DNA from: Chloroflexota bacterium
GTDB lineage: Bacteria > Chloroflexota > Dehalococcoidia > Lucifugimonadales > Lucifugimonadaceae
Reading direction: 5' to 3'
Assembly: GCA_027623655.1 (NCBI GenBank)
Contig: JAQBVG010000012.1
Span: 1 to 38,574 of the forward strand
DNA length: 38,574 bases
Each line of letters opens with the position of its first letter. Positions within the stretch are counted from its first letter, which is position 1. Both the position numbers and the translations under genes were made by a program. Shown here piece by piece: positions 1 through 7,973 of the stretch. Under the pieces are notes generated by a model. That model made no database searches, was not told the origin of the DNA, and saw nothing but the letters and a program-made list of their open reading frames with translations.

Positions 1-282
1 CCTAGCCTCATAGCATCGTCCGCATTGAGAACGGCGTGTTCTCCCGTTCGTTCTCTGGCGAAGGTCGCTCCTGATTCAATCACAAATTGATGAGCCGGGT
101 GTATACGAACTTCGTGGTTCAGCGCTCCCAGACGGGGAGGGGCCCAGAATGCAACGGATGCGACCTACGCGCCGGTCATCCATCAAAATCCTACGACCTG
201 CCCCGCTTCCACGTCCTGCGGCGAGAGAAAGCGCGGTCAGTACGGGTGGGGGTGACGTTCTGCTGAACGGGGGATTTATCGA
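1..282. other. left-edge stretch without a supported gene
   Basis: I see no convincing coding signal here. A short plus-strand frame begins at 149 behind a G-rich run (136-144), but it is basic, low in family-like features and runs antisense into the lipoprotein gene, so I do not call it. No tRNA, terminator with a T-run or clear promoter was recognised. Confidence 0.4.
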
Positions 283-1596
283 CTACGCACCAGGGACCAG
301 GGCATTTGCCAGCAGAGCACATCTTTCGATCGATTGCGCTTCATCTGATCCCTGGCAAAGCATCACGATATTCTCGAATACTGCATAGCCGCCAAATTTG
401 GGGCCAATCCCACTCCGAGCGCCCCCGCCAACTCCACTTCCGATGATCACACGCCTATTTTTGACGCCATCTTTGTACGTCGCCTCGTCGGCATCAAGGA
501 TCGCGGTGTTGCCGGAGCCCTCTATAGCGAACCGGGTACCCAGCTCGACGGCCTGTTGATGTGAGTCGTAGAACCTGACCTCGTACTCATAAGGATCGCC
601 GCTTCCGACTCTGAGAAACCCGTAACTAACATATGTTGCTCCCGGCAACCCTTCTGTCGAGTAAACACTCGACTCCTTGAAACTGGTTGCCTGGAGTGTC
701 TCGACGCTGATGACCTGGCCCGAATCGCTGATCTGGGGGAATTTTTGTTCATCGCCCAAGGTACCGCCACAAGCGTTGAATTGAACGATCGCGAAAATTA
801 CCCCGACAATAGTTACGGTGAGGTACAGACTTCGACTCTTGAATTTCGGTTGGATCAAGTTGGAACCCGGGATCGAAGGTACGGTCGCCCACGAAAAATT
901 CTGTGCGGATGATATCTGCTGCCATCTCAAGGTCAATTGACCCGACGAATTCGACCCCTTGATTTGCTCGTTGCTCGGGTAGGTCAGCCCGGGAACGCGG
1001 AACTCGCTGGGTTCGCCGCGCTGGAATGCGTTGTAGCCCTTCCACAGACACCCCGTGTCGTGCTTTTTAGCGCTGGAATCTCTGAATAGGAACCAGCCAA
1101 TATGCTGTCCATCCAGGTTCCAAACGAGGGCTAAACCGTCCCGCACCAGCGCCTCCTCTATCGATTTGCCGGCACTCGTGTACATGTAGAAGTGGTCACT
1201 GTCATTGCGGATACTATCGGCTGGACCCGGTTCGATCCGGAAGGAATCTCCAACCAATTCCCTGAGTCGATCGTGCGACAGGGCGGCACAATCAGATGGC
1301 TGATCCAGGACATACGCTCCGTACATTTGGATGTCGCCCAGTGAAGTCCGCACCGTGTTCGCGTCGACGACTTCGATTACATCGATGAGTTCGCATTCGA
1401 GGCACAGGAGTGAGCCCTCAGAAACGACACCGGAGGCAACGCCCGGAATCCCAACACTGTCACTGGCTTCGACAGATTTCGCAGGTTCCCTGCCAGAACT
1501 ACAGCTTGCGACCACGACCAGTAACACGACCACTGCGAATACCACAGTAATCGACCCGGAAAAATCTTTGATTTTGTTGTTCTTGGACGACTTCAC
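283..1596 (-). CDS. SNase-like lipoprotein fused in frame to a second lipoprotein-like domain
   Basis: The frame stays open further upstream to 1806, but that part lies antisense to the next gene. A GTG at 1596 gives a short basic start, a hydrophobic stretch and a canonical lipobox V-A-S-C, with the cysteine at residue 32, so export and lipid anchoring are likely. The next roughly 160 residues follow the staphylococcal nuclease (SNase) fold order: a V-D-A-N-T-V strand, a G-D strand, then E-A-L-V-R-D-G-L-A and a final G-C-L-W-K. The usual catalytic Arg/Asp/Glu positions are not apparent, so nuclease activity is doubtful. Around residue 250 a second basic and hydrophobic stretch ends in F-N-A-C-G-G, which resembles another signal peptide and acylation site. 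A TTG at 858 could start a separate protein. The C-terminal 160 residues are not recognised. No stop codon separates the halves. Start choice is uncertain because no clear ribosome site precedes GTG 1596. Confidence 0.55.
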   Translation of the reverse strand: MKSSKNNKIKDFSGSITVVFAVVVLLVVVASCSSGREPAKSVEASDSVGIPGVASGVVSEGSLLCLECELIDVIEVVDANTVRTSLGDIQMYGAYVLDQPSDCAALSHDRLRELVGDSFRIEPGPADSIRNDSDHFYMYTSAGKSIEEALVRDGLALVWNLDGQHIGWFLFRDSSAKKHDTGCLWKGYNAFQRGEPSEFRVPGLTYPSNEQIKGSNSSGQLTLRWQQISSAQNFSWATVPSIPGSNLIQPKFKSRSLYLTVTIVGVIFAIVQFNACGGTLGDEQKFPQISDSGQVISVETLQATSFKESSVYSTEGLPGATYVSYGFLRVGSGDPYEYEVRFYDSHQQAVELGTRFAIEGSGNTAILDADEATYKDGVKNRRVIIGSGVGGGARSGIGPKFGGYAVFENIVMLCQGSDEAQSIERCALLANALVPGA

Positions 1597-1668
1597 GGCG
1601 TTAGTATCTACGAGCCTGACGCGCAGGTCGGGTTGATTTGAACCATTTCTACGACCTGGAGTTGAAAA

Positions 1669-2355
1669 TTGAACGTGCTGATTACATCGGCTGCCTCGGA
1701 CACGGCGAAGATTGTCGCAAAGGCACTGGCGGGTGCGCACACGCTCCGATTGACCGATCTGCCTGCTAACTCCTCTGGTGAAATTGTGGCTAACGAACTC
1801 GGTCATGAGGACGTAACAGACGAGTTAGTCGCGGGCATCGATGCCATTGTGAATATCGGCTTCCAGGGCCAGAAGGGGAGCCCGGTCCATTTGATGGACT
1901 ACCAGACCCGCCGCACGTACAACTTGCTGCGGGCAGCTTCGGATGCAGGCGTCGCCCGGCTGGTGAATGTCAGCACACTGCGTCTTTACGAGGATCATGA
2001 AGAAAACCTCGTCGTGACTGAGAGATGGCGTACCGACCCGCCTGCAGAGGACGTTGACCTACTGGGTGCCCATATGGCCGAGACGGTATGCAAGGAGTTC
2101 GCAAGAGACCGGCTGATTCAGGTGGTCAATCTCCGGTTCGGATGGTCGTTTGTTGAGGGTGGCACAATCGCTGCAAACGACACGGCCGCTATTTCACTCG
2201 ATCTGATTGGTGCTGCGGTTGCCGAGGCGCTCGTGAGCAAGGAACTGGGTCAATGGCAGGACATCCATGTTCAATCCCCGGTCCCCAACCAGAGGTTTAT
2301 CACTAAAACCGCGGCAAAGTTACTCCCCGGAATTTCTGAAAGGCTGACCCGATGA
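1669..2355 (+). CDS. NAD-dependent epimerase/dehydratase-like protein, degenerate
   Basis: A 228-residue extended-SDR-like protein that starts at TTG with GGAG seven bases upstream (1658-1661). The overall pattern is that of sugar-nucleotide epimerases: a first beta strand, an acidic end of strand two (T-D-L-P), an A-I-V-N-I-G strand, then R-L-V-N-V-S-T. Key positions are lost: the glycine-rich nucleotide loop (usually G-x-x-G-x-x-G) reads S-A-A-S-D-T-A at residues 7-13, and the catalytic Y-x-x-x-K is replaced near residues 132-137 (L-G-A-H-M). It is also short for the family (usually 300 or more). It overlaps the next gene by four bases (ATGA), so the two are translationally coupled, and I infer it may be a structural partner of that protein and not an enzyme. 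Function is unknown. Confidence 0.75.
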   Translation: MNVLITSAASDTAKIVAKALAGAHTLRLTDLPANSSGEIVANELGHEDVTDELVAGIDAIVNIGFQGQKGSPVHLMDYQTRRTYNLLRAASDAGVARLVNVSTLRLYEDHEENLVVTERWRTDPPAEDVDLLGAHMAETVCKEFARDRLIQVVNLRFGWSFVEGGTIAANDTAAISLDLIGAAVAEALVSKELGQWQDIHVQSPVPNQRFITKTAAKLLPGISERLTR

Positions 2356-3140
2356 AAATCCTCATCCTCGGTGGAAACGGAATGCTGGGTCCATGGACGG
2401 TCAGGGCTCTGAAGGACCGTCACGACATACTGCTCACGGATATCAACGAACCTCGCGCCGATTACAAAGGCGAGTATTTGAAGCTTTCTGTAGATGATGT
2501 CGACGGCGTAGTGAAAGCAGCTGAAGGCATGGACGTGATCGTTAATCTGTCGGTGCTACGTCCACACCGTAAAGTTGCGTTCGATGTAAACACAATGGGC
2601 AACTACGCGATGATGATTGCAGCCCGCGAGCAGGGAATAAAACGTGTTATTAATTCCGGGCCTCATTTCCAGATGGCCGGAACGCAGTATGAGAACTGGG
2701 ATTTTGACCTCAACCCGGATATGCCGCCTGCGCCCGGAACCAGGCTCTATGCTCATACAAAGGCGCTCGGACAGGAGATCTGCCGGGTTTTCAGTGAACG
2801 CCACGGAATCCAGGTCATCACGCTGCTGTACTACAACATGAAGCACTCGTGGGACCTCAGCGGGATGGAACCGGGCGGGCCGGAGTATCACCAGGATATG
2901 ACACCCTTCAGCACCGCATGGCCTGACTGCGGGACCGCCGTTAAAGCCGCCGTTGAAGTACCTGAAGAGCGACTCGCGACTCGTTGCGAAACTTTTTTTG
3001 TATTCCCCGACGTGCCTCATCGCAAGTTCAACAACGAAAAGATTAAGCGCGTGCTTGAATGGAAACCCCGCTACCACGTTGAAGGATTGTGGAACAAGGA
3101 GTTCCGAAAGCCGCCGGACAATCTTTACGGGGCGTTCTAA
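2352..3140 (+). CDS. NAD-dependent epimerase/dehydratase (extended SDR)
   Basis: A 262-residue cytoplasmic Rossmann-fold protein. The nucleotide loop G-G-N-G-M-L-G is at residues 7-13, an acidic residue ends the second strand (T-D-I), and the catalytic pair is present as Y133-A-H-T-K137 with serine upstream in I-N-S-G. It is therefore likely an active oxidoreductase or epimerase of the sugar-nucleotide epimerase superfamily; substrate cannot be told. The C-terminal part is short compared with GalE or RmlB. The start overlaps the stop of the preceding SDR-like gene (ATGA), so both are expected in equal amounts. The genes stand next to no recognisable pathway partner on the left; the rest of the window concerns sugar-acid metabolism, which would suit an acid-sugar dehydrogenase or epimerase role (inference). 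Confidence 0.85.
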   Translation: MKILILGGNGMLGPWTVRALKDRHDILLTDINEPRADYKGEYLKLSVDDVDGVVKAAEGMDVIVNLSVLRPHRKVAFDVNTMGNYAMMIAAREQGIKRVINSGPHFQMAGTQYENWDFDLNPDMPPAPGTRLYAHTKALGQEICRVFSERHGIQVITLLYYNMKHSWDLSGMEPGGPEYHQDMTPFSTAWPDCGTAVKAAVEVPEERLATRCETFFVFPDVPHRKFNNEKIKRVLEWKPRYHVEGLWNKEFRKPPDNLYGAF

Positions 3141-3153
3141 GAAGGACTGCTAT

Positions 3154-3176
3154 TCCGGCAAATGGCGTTCGCCGGA
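3154..3176. other. inverted repeat between convergent genes
   Basis: TCCGGC at 3154-3159 pairs with GCCGGA at 3171-3176 around an 11-base loop, 14 bases after the epimerase stop and before the convergent pntB stop. There is no T-run on either side, so it is only a possible factor-assisted or bidirectional terminator. A second small hairpin (ACGAG/CTCGT) lies at 3207-3219. Confidence 0.25.
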
Positions 3177-3221
3177 TCCGACCCAGGCGAGGAGTATGCG
3201 ATTCGTACGAGGGCCTCGTGG

Positions 3222-4625
3222 CTAGAGGTCTTTTACCTCGGCAATGATCTTTTCGACCGAGGCCTTCGCATCGCCGAACAACATTTGAGTCTTATCGAGG
3301 AAGAACAGTTCGTTTTGAACGCCGGCGAACCCCGAGGACATTGACCGTTTCATCATGATGACTGACTGAGCCTGGTCGACGTTCAGTATCGGCATGCCGT
3401 AAATGGGGCTTGATGTGTCGGTGCGTGCTGCAGGGTTTGTGACGTCGTTTGCGCCGATTACAACGGCAACGTCAGTCCGCTGGAACTCCCCGTTAATCTC
3501 GTCCAGATCTTTCAGTTCATCATAAGGGACGCTTGCCTCAGCCAGAAGTACGTTCATATGACCCGGCATCCTCCCGGCGACCGGATGAATCGCGTAGCGA
3601 ACGCTGATTCCCCTGGCCTTCAGTAGATCGGCCAGTTCACGGACCTGGTGTTGTGCCTGAGCCACTGCGAGTCCGTAGCCCGGTACGAATATCACCGACT
3701 GGGCATACCCCAGCATGGTCGCTGCGTCTTCGGCCTGAATCGATCTAACCGGTCGATCGTCGTCACCACCGGCAGCTGCAGCACCATCCTCGACGCCAAA
3801 GCCACCAAGCATCACATTGGCCAGTGACCTGTTCATCGCCTTCGTCATGATCCGGGTCAGGATCAGTCCTGATGCCCCAACGAGGGAACCCGCGATTATC
3901 AGCACGTCGTTGTGCAGAACAAACCCGGTAGCTGCACCGGCAATTCCTGAGTATGAGTTCAGCAGGGCGATGATAACCGGCATGTCGGCGCCACCGATTG
4001 GGATGACCACAAGCACGCCGAGTGCGAGTGCGATAGCGCCGGCGATCAAGAACGGCGTGATAGATGGATCGACGATCAACCAGACTGTCGAGGCGATCAT
4101 GCCGATGAGCAGCGCCACATTGATCACATTGCGGACCGGTAGCAAAACCGGTCTGGATGTAACCAGTCCCTGCAGCTTACCGAATGCAATGAAACTTCCC
4201 GTGAACGTCACGCCGCCGACGATGACCGAGGCCATGATGGTGATCGAGACGTCTTCGGCAATTCCATCACCACGGTCGATGAGGCGGACAAGTTCGGCGG
4301 TTGCGACGACCGCAGAGGCAGCGCCACCGAACCCGTTGAACAATGCAACGAGTTGTGGCATCGCTGTCATCTGGACTTTGCGCGCTGAATAAGCGCCGAT
4401 ACCCGAGCCTACGATCACTCCACCCAGGATCCATTCCCACGATGCCAGGTCGTTTCCGACTACGGTCGCAAGGACCGCGACCAACATGCCGATCGCAGAC
4501 AGTCTGTTCCCGCTCCGCGCGGTTGCGGGCGATCCCAGTCGCTTTAATCCGACTATAAAAAGAACGGCGGCGACGATGTAGGCGACGTTTGTAACGTTGA
4601 TGTCGAACAGTGCTTCAGTACTCAT
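3222..4625 (-). CDS. pntB: NAD(P) transhydrogenase subunit beta
   Basis: This 467-residue membrane subunit carries the NADP(H)-binding domain III and most of the proton channel of proton-translocating transhydrogenase, which moves hydride between NADH and NADP+ using the proton gradient. About nine hydrophobic helices fill the first 270 residues, including the conserved G-G-A-D-M-P-V-I-I-A-L-L-N-S-Y-S-G segment. The C-terminal soluble domain has the NADP loop P-G-Y-G-L-A-V-A-Q-A-Q. Length equals that of the family (about 460-480). The ATG at 4625 shares one base with the TAA of pntAB (TAATG), so translation is coupled. It is the last gene of a three-gene operon. In this window it would supply NADPH from NADH produced by sugar oxidation, or the reverse. 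Confidence 0.97.
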   Translation of the reverse strand: MSTEALFDINVTNVAYIVAAVLFIVGLKRLGSPATARSGNRLSAIGMLVAVLATVVGNDLASWEWILGGVIVGSGIGAYSARKVQMTAMPQLVALFNGFGGAASAVVATAELVRLIDRGDGIAEDVSITIMASVIVGGVTFTGSFIAFGKLQGLVTSRPVLLPVRNVINVALLIGMIASTVWLIVDPSITPFLIAGAIALALGVLVVIPIGGADMPVIIALLNSYSGIAGAATGFVLHNDVLIIAGSLVGASGLILTRIMTKAMNRSLANVMLGGFGVEDGAAAAGGDDDRPVRSIQAEDAATMLGYAQSVIFVPGYGLAVAQAQHQVRELADLLKARGISVRYAIHPVAGRMPGHMNVLLAEASVPYDELKDLDEINGEFQRTDVAVVIGANDVTNPAARTDTSSPIYGMPILNVDQAQSVIMMKRSMSSGFAGVQNELFFLDKTQMLFGDAKASVEKIIAEVKDL

Positions 4626-4924
4626 TACTTCTTGTCACCCGATCGCCTGAACATCTTCAACATACGATCTGTAACCATGAACCCGCCGACCACGTTGATC
4701 ATGGCCAATCCGACGGCGACCGCGCCGAGAATCTGCCCTGTCAGACCGTCGGCCTGTCCGGCGACGAGCAGTGCGCCCACGATCACGATGCCAGATATTG
4801 CGTTCGACCCTGACATCAGCGGGGTATGCAGTGTGGGCGGTACTTTGGTGATTACCTCGTACCCGACAAAAATGGCGAGAACGAATACCGTCAGCGCCGC
4901 GATCAAGACATCGGCTTCAAACAT
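4625..4924 (-). CDS. pntAB: NAD(P) transhydrogenase subunit alpha, membrane part (alpha-2)
   Basis: A 99-residue integral membrane protein with three predicted helices, corresponding to the C-terminal part of the E. coli alpha subunit that is encoded separately in Rhodospirillum-type operons. Recognisable segments are F-V-G-Y-E-V-I-T-K-V-P-P-T-L-H-T-P-L-M-S-G followed by the glycine-rich second helix. It forms part of the proton-conducting domain II with PntB. The gene lies between pntAA and pntB; its stop codon overlaps the pntB start by one base, and pntAA ends 53 bases upstream. A purine-rich GAG lies a few bases before the ATG. Confidence 0.95.
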   Translation of the reverse strand: MFEADVLIAALTVFVLAIFVGYEVITKVPPTLHTPLMSGSNAISGIVIVGALLVAGQADGLTGQILGAVAVGLAMINVVGGFMVTDRMLKMFRRSGDKK

Positions 4925-4977
4925 TAGCTCTGAGACTCCTTTGTCTCGACCGTTTGCACGGTGACGATTTCAACCGG

Positions 4978-6096
4978 TTATCCACCCAGACCATGGCGTG
5001 CTTCGCCGTTGTGAGTAACACAGGCTGAGTCGATTACCTCATCCTCAAAATTGAGATTCAGCGTGCCTTCTTTTCGGTCGATAAGCAGGTCGAAAAGTGC
5101 CATCAAGTTCCTTGAATAAAGCTGGCTCGCGTGAAATGGCATAGAACTGGGTACGTTTATCGGACCATTGATCGTTACACCGTTTACGTGGACGACTTCA
5201 CCTGCGACAGTTCCGGCCACGTTCCCGCCGGACTCCGCAGCCAGATCGATCACGACGCTTCCCGGTCGCATCGCTTCAACCATGTCTTCCGTAACCAGAA
5301 GGGGGGCCCTGCGCCCGGGTATTGCGGCGGTGGTGATAACTGCATCAGCCGCGGCGATGTGGCCTTTTAAAAACTCCCGCTGAGCAATCTGCTCGTCCTC
5401 GGTTTGTTCCCGAGCGTATCCGCCCGCACCTTCGGCATCTTTAGCAGCTGGAGGGTGGATGAACTTGGCGCCCAGGCTTTCGACCTGTTCACCGGCTGCA
5501 GCGCGAACGTCGAAGGCCTCTACAACCGCGCCAAGGCGGCGTGCCGTCGCTATGGCCTGGAGGCCTGCAACACCGGCTCCGAGGACGAGAACCTTTGCCG
5601 GAGGAATCGTTCCCGCCGCGGTCATCATCATAGGCAGGTATTTACCGAGACTGTTGGCAGCCAGCAACGCACCTTTGTAGCCGGCGATAGACGCCTGTGA
5701 CGAGAGCACGTCCATCCGCTGAGCGCGGGCAATCCTGGGGACCAACTCCATGGCGAATGCGGTAACTCCGGCAGATGCGAGGGCCGATACACCGTCGGCG
5801 TCGGTACGAGCATTTAGCAGGCCAATCACGACGGTGCCTTTCTTGAGGGCAGCAATTTCGTCGGGTGTCGGAGTCTGGACATGAACGAATACTTCGACTG
5901 ATCCGGCGACGGTTCCTTCCGGTGCGATCGTCGCGCCTGCCAGGGCATAAGCGGAGTCAGTGAACCCTGCGGCCACACCGGCATTTTCCTGGATGACGAT
6001 TTCGTGACCGGCTTTGACCAGTCGTTCGACTGTTTCGGGTACCAGTGCTACTCGCCGCTCGTTGGGATTTGACTCCCTGGGGGCCCCGATCTTCAT
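4978..6096 (-). CDS. pntAA: NAD(P) transhydrogenase subunit alpha, NAD-binding part (alpha-1)
   Basis: A 372-residue soluble subunit with domain I of transhydrogenase, related to alanine dehydrogenase. It begins M-K-I-G-A-P-R-E-S, the usual family start, and carries R-R-V-A-L-V-P, the NAD loop V-L-G-A-G-V-A-G near residue 170, R-A-A-A-G-E-Q-V-E-S and the G-R-R-A-P-L-L-V segment. It lacks the membrane helices, which are coded by pntAB. I prefer ATG 6096 over the in-frame ATG at 6108, because GGAG lies six bases before 6096 (formed by the codons right after the upstream ATG) and the family start fits. It is the first gene of the pnt operon; the 265-base region upstream is shared with the divergent gene at 6362 and should hold both promoters. 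Confidence 0.95.
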   Translation of the reverse strand: MKIGAPRESNPNERRVALVPETVERLVKAGHEIVIQENAGVAAGFTDSAYALAGATIAPEGTVAGSVEVFVHVQTPTPDEIAALKKGTVVIGLLNARTDADGVSALASAGVTAFAMELVPRIARAQRMDVLSSQASIAGYKGALLAANSLGKYLPMMMTAAGTIPPAKVLVLGAGVAGLQAIATARRLGAVVEAFDVRAAAGEQVESLGAKFIHPPAAKDAEGAGGYAREQTEDEQIAQREFLKGHIAAADAVITTAAIPGRRAPLLVTEDMVEAMRPGSVVIDLAAESGGNVAGTVAGEVVHVNGVTINGPINVPSSMPFHASQLYSRNLMALFDLLIDRKEGTLNLNFEDEVIDSACVTHNGEARHGLGG

Positions 6097-6256
6097 CCAC
6101 TGCTCCATTGAAATACAAATTGTTCGCTCAAGCCACGGTTGGCGACAACCTTTGAATGATATCCCCGGTCTTGCCGATGGGGCGTGAAATTATGATGATT
6201 TCTCTGGCTAACGGTTTACGAAGGCCGGTCTTCGGCTGTACTTTGTCCCGGTCTAA

Positions 6257-6274
6257 TGTTCGCATGTTCGAACA
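6257..6274. promoter_or_regulatory. TGTTCG repeat with palindrome (possible operator)
   Basis: TGTTCGCA at 6257-6264 is followed directly by the perfect 10-bp palindrome TGTTCGAACA at 6265-6274. This makes three TGTTCG half-sites in the region shared by the divergent pnt operon and the gene at 6362. It looks like a dimeric repressor site. It is not the spaced GAAC-N4-GTTC SOS box. The regulator is unknown. Confidence 0.3.
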
Positions 6275-6361
6275 ACAGGCCTCACAATATTAGTACCCTA
6301 GCGTTTGCTGGCCGGTACCAACGTGTTTCCACCGTAAAAACCCACTCGAGAGGAACCTTGA

Positions 6362-6685
6362 ATGTATGTGATCAGACGCGTTTACGAAGTGAAGCCGGGA
6401 AGCGCACGCCGCGCTGCCACCCTGATCAAACAGCAGGGTGATGCATACACGAAGGCGGGTCAACGCTCGGAAGTCCGAGTGTACTTCAACGGCGGGACCC
6501 TGCCGGGAGACACCAACCGGGTCTACATGGAATGGACGGACGAAGTAATTAACAGCCCGTACCGCGAAGGCGTTCCCTCTGTGCCGGAAGCCTCTGAAAT
6601 CGGTGCCAAAGTCCGTGAGCATGTAATCAGTCAGCGCATAGAGTTCTACGAAATGATGGTCCCCGCGAAGATGCAGGATGCCTAG
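6362..6685 (+). CDS. small dimeric alpha/beta-barrel-like protein
   Basis: A 107-residue soluble protein of unknown function. It opens with a strand (Y-V-I-R-R-V-Y-E-V-K-P-G), then a helix rich in Ala and Gln (R-R-A-A-T-L-I-K-Q-Q-G), another strand (E-V-R-V-Y-F-N-G-G) and V-Y-M-E-W, an order seen in ferredoxin-like NIPSNAP or monooxygenase-type dimeric alpha/beta barrels. No catalytic residues can be assigned. AGAGGA lies upstream of the ATG. It sits 84 bases before the leader peptide and dehydratase gene and probably shares their transcript. Two other explanations are a small stress-response barrel or a lactone/sugar-acid isomerase-like helper; neither is supported further. Confidence 0.7.
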   Translation: MYVIRRVYEVKPGSARRAATLIKQQGDAYTKAGQRSEVRVYFNGGTLPGDTNRVYMEWTDEVINSPYREGVPSVPEASEIGAKVREHVISQRIEFYEMMVPAKMQDA

Positions 6686-6769
6686 TATTCTGCCCGTCCG
6701 AGCGTTGATCAGTATTGAATTGATTGGTAACGAGTAGTCAAGTCGGGGTAGCGAACGGGTGAGATCTAC

Positions 6770-6799
6770 ATGAACCCACGCAAGCACGATTCGTATTGA
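6770..6799 (+). CDS. possible nine-codon leader peptide
   Basis: An ATG at 6770 starts a nine-codon frame (M-N-P-R-K-H-D-S-Y) that ends in TGA at 6797-6799. GGTGAG at 6758-6763, a match to the canonical Shine-Dalgarno tail, stands six bases before it. The TGA overlaps the TTG start of the dehydratase gene (TTGA), whereas that TTG has no ribosome site of its own. Translation of this peptide could therefore deliver ribosomes to the dehydratase start. It has not been compared with related genomes. Confidence 0.4.
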   Translation: MNPRKHDSY

Positions 6800-7956
6800 A
6801 GATCAAGGAAATAACCGCGTTCCCCATCAGAATCTCCCGGGAAGAGGATTCAGAGGGGGGAGACCGTCCGGCCGTTATCGACTTCGGCGATTACTTTGTC
6901 GATCAATCCGCGTTCACATCGATCTACTCGAAGCACCATGAAACTACCGTCATTAAAATTGAGACAGACACAGGAATAGTCGGGTGGGGGGAGGCGCAGT
7001 CTCCTGTTTCACCGAAGACGACCCGGACAATAGTCGACGACCTGGTGCGGCCGCTGATCCTGGGTCGTGACCCGTTCGACATCGAGGCGATCTGGACACG
7101 AAATTACGGTGCGATGAGAGAGCGTGGACATCCGACGGGGTTCTACATTGACGCCATCGGTGGCACGGATATCGCACTCTGGGACATCGTTGGCAAGGCA
7201 ACGGGTAAGCCGGTTCACAAGCTCGCCGGTGGACGCTACCGCGACAGGGTCAAACTCTACGCCGGGATGGGCGGCACCGACCCGCAAAAAGTGGCCGATT
7301 CGGCCGAAGAACACGTCGGTTATGGCTACCGGGCCCTGAAACTGCACTTGCTGCTGGACGCGACCGGCGTGGCTGAGATCGCTCGCGCTGTGCGCCAGCG
7401 AGTGGGACCCGACATCATGCTGATGTGTGACGTGCACATGCGCCAGTCGGTTACAAGTGCGATCAAGCTGGGTCGCGAGTTGGAAAAGCTTGACTTCACA
7501 TGGCTTGAGTCGCCGCTTGTCCCCGAGGACGTACCGGGTGCATCCAGGCTGGCCGACGCCCTCGATATGGCAGTCGCGATCGGCGAGTGGAGCCGAACAC
7601 GCTACGAGATGCGGGAAGCCTTCGAACGCCGTGCGTACGACATCGTTATGCACGACATCGCACGTACCGGAATCACTGAGGGTCACCGCATAGGAACGAT
7701 CGCCGACACCAATAACATTCCTGTCGCCCCACACGTCGGTGGCGGCGGTATTCTGTCGGTTGCTGCAACGGTCGAGTACTCGGCGTCCTGTTCCAATTTC
7801 ATGATCATGGAGCACAGCCACCATGCGAACGAGATCAAGAACGCAATCACAGCCGAGAACTACGGACCGAGGAATGGTTATTTCGAGGTTTCCGATAGAC
7901 CGGGTCTGGGGATCGAGATCGATCAATCGCTGGTCGAAAGCTTTGTAGTCGCCTAG
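6796..7956 (+). CDS. enolase-superfamily acid-sugar dehydratase (mandelate racemase group)
   Basis: A 386-residue TIM-barrel enzyme of the mandelate racemase/muconate lactonizing family. The N-terminal capping domain (1-125) is followed by I-A-L-W-D-I-V-G-K and the barrel. Metal ligands and acid/base residues are visible: K182-x-H184, D212 in D-V-H (H214), E238 in L-E-S-P, E264 in I-G-E, and H313 in A-P-H-V-G-G-G. The D-x-H arrangement with a late His resembles galactonate and related aldonate dehydratases, which make 2-keto-3-deoxy sugar acids by removing water through an enediolate. The exact substrate is not fixed. The start is TTG 6796, which overlaps the stop of a putative leader peptide. 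The kinase gene follows after 17 bases, so the two form a sugar-acid operon. Confidence 0.9.
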   Translation: MKIKEITAFPIRISREEDSEGGDRPAVIDFGDYFVDQSAFTSIYSKHHETTVIKIETDTGIVGWGEAQSPVSPKTTRTIVDDLVRPLILGRDPFDIEAIWTRNYGAMRERGHPTGFYIDAIGGTDIALWDIVGKATGKPVHKLAGGRYRDRVKLYAGMGGTDPQKVADSAEEHVGYGYRALKLHLLLDATGVAEIARAVRQRVGPDIMLMCDVHMRQSVTSAIKLGRELEKLDFTWLESPLVPEDVPGASRLADALDMAVAIGEWSRTRYEMREAFERRAYDIVMHDIARTGITEGHRIGTIADTNNIPVAPHVGGGGILSVAATVEYSASCSNFMIMEHSHHANEIKNAITAENYGPRNGYFEVSDRPGLGIEIDQSLVESFVVA

Positions 7957-7973
7957 TCGATTTGGATGTCGAC

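Noticed and set aside
149-388. 79-residue plus-strand frame behind a G-rich run
   Set aside because: It runs antisense into the lipoprotein gene, is Arg/Pro-rich and resembles no protein family.
1597-1806. N-terminal extension of the lipoprotein frame
   Set aside because: It overlaps the start of the SDR-like gene on the other strand, and the signal peptide begins after it.
2556-3077. Minus-strand frame inside the second epimerase gene
   Set aside because: The plus-strand protein has clear SDR motifs; the opposite frame has none.
6257-6274. SOS (LexA) box
   Set aside because: The known GAAC-N4-GTTC spacing is not present; the symmetry is the reverse one (GTTCGAAC).
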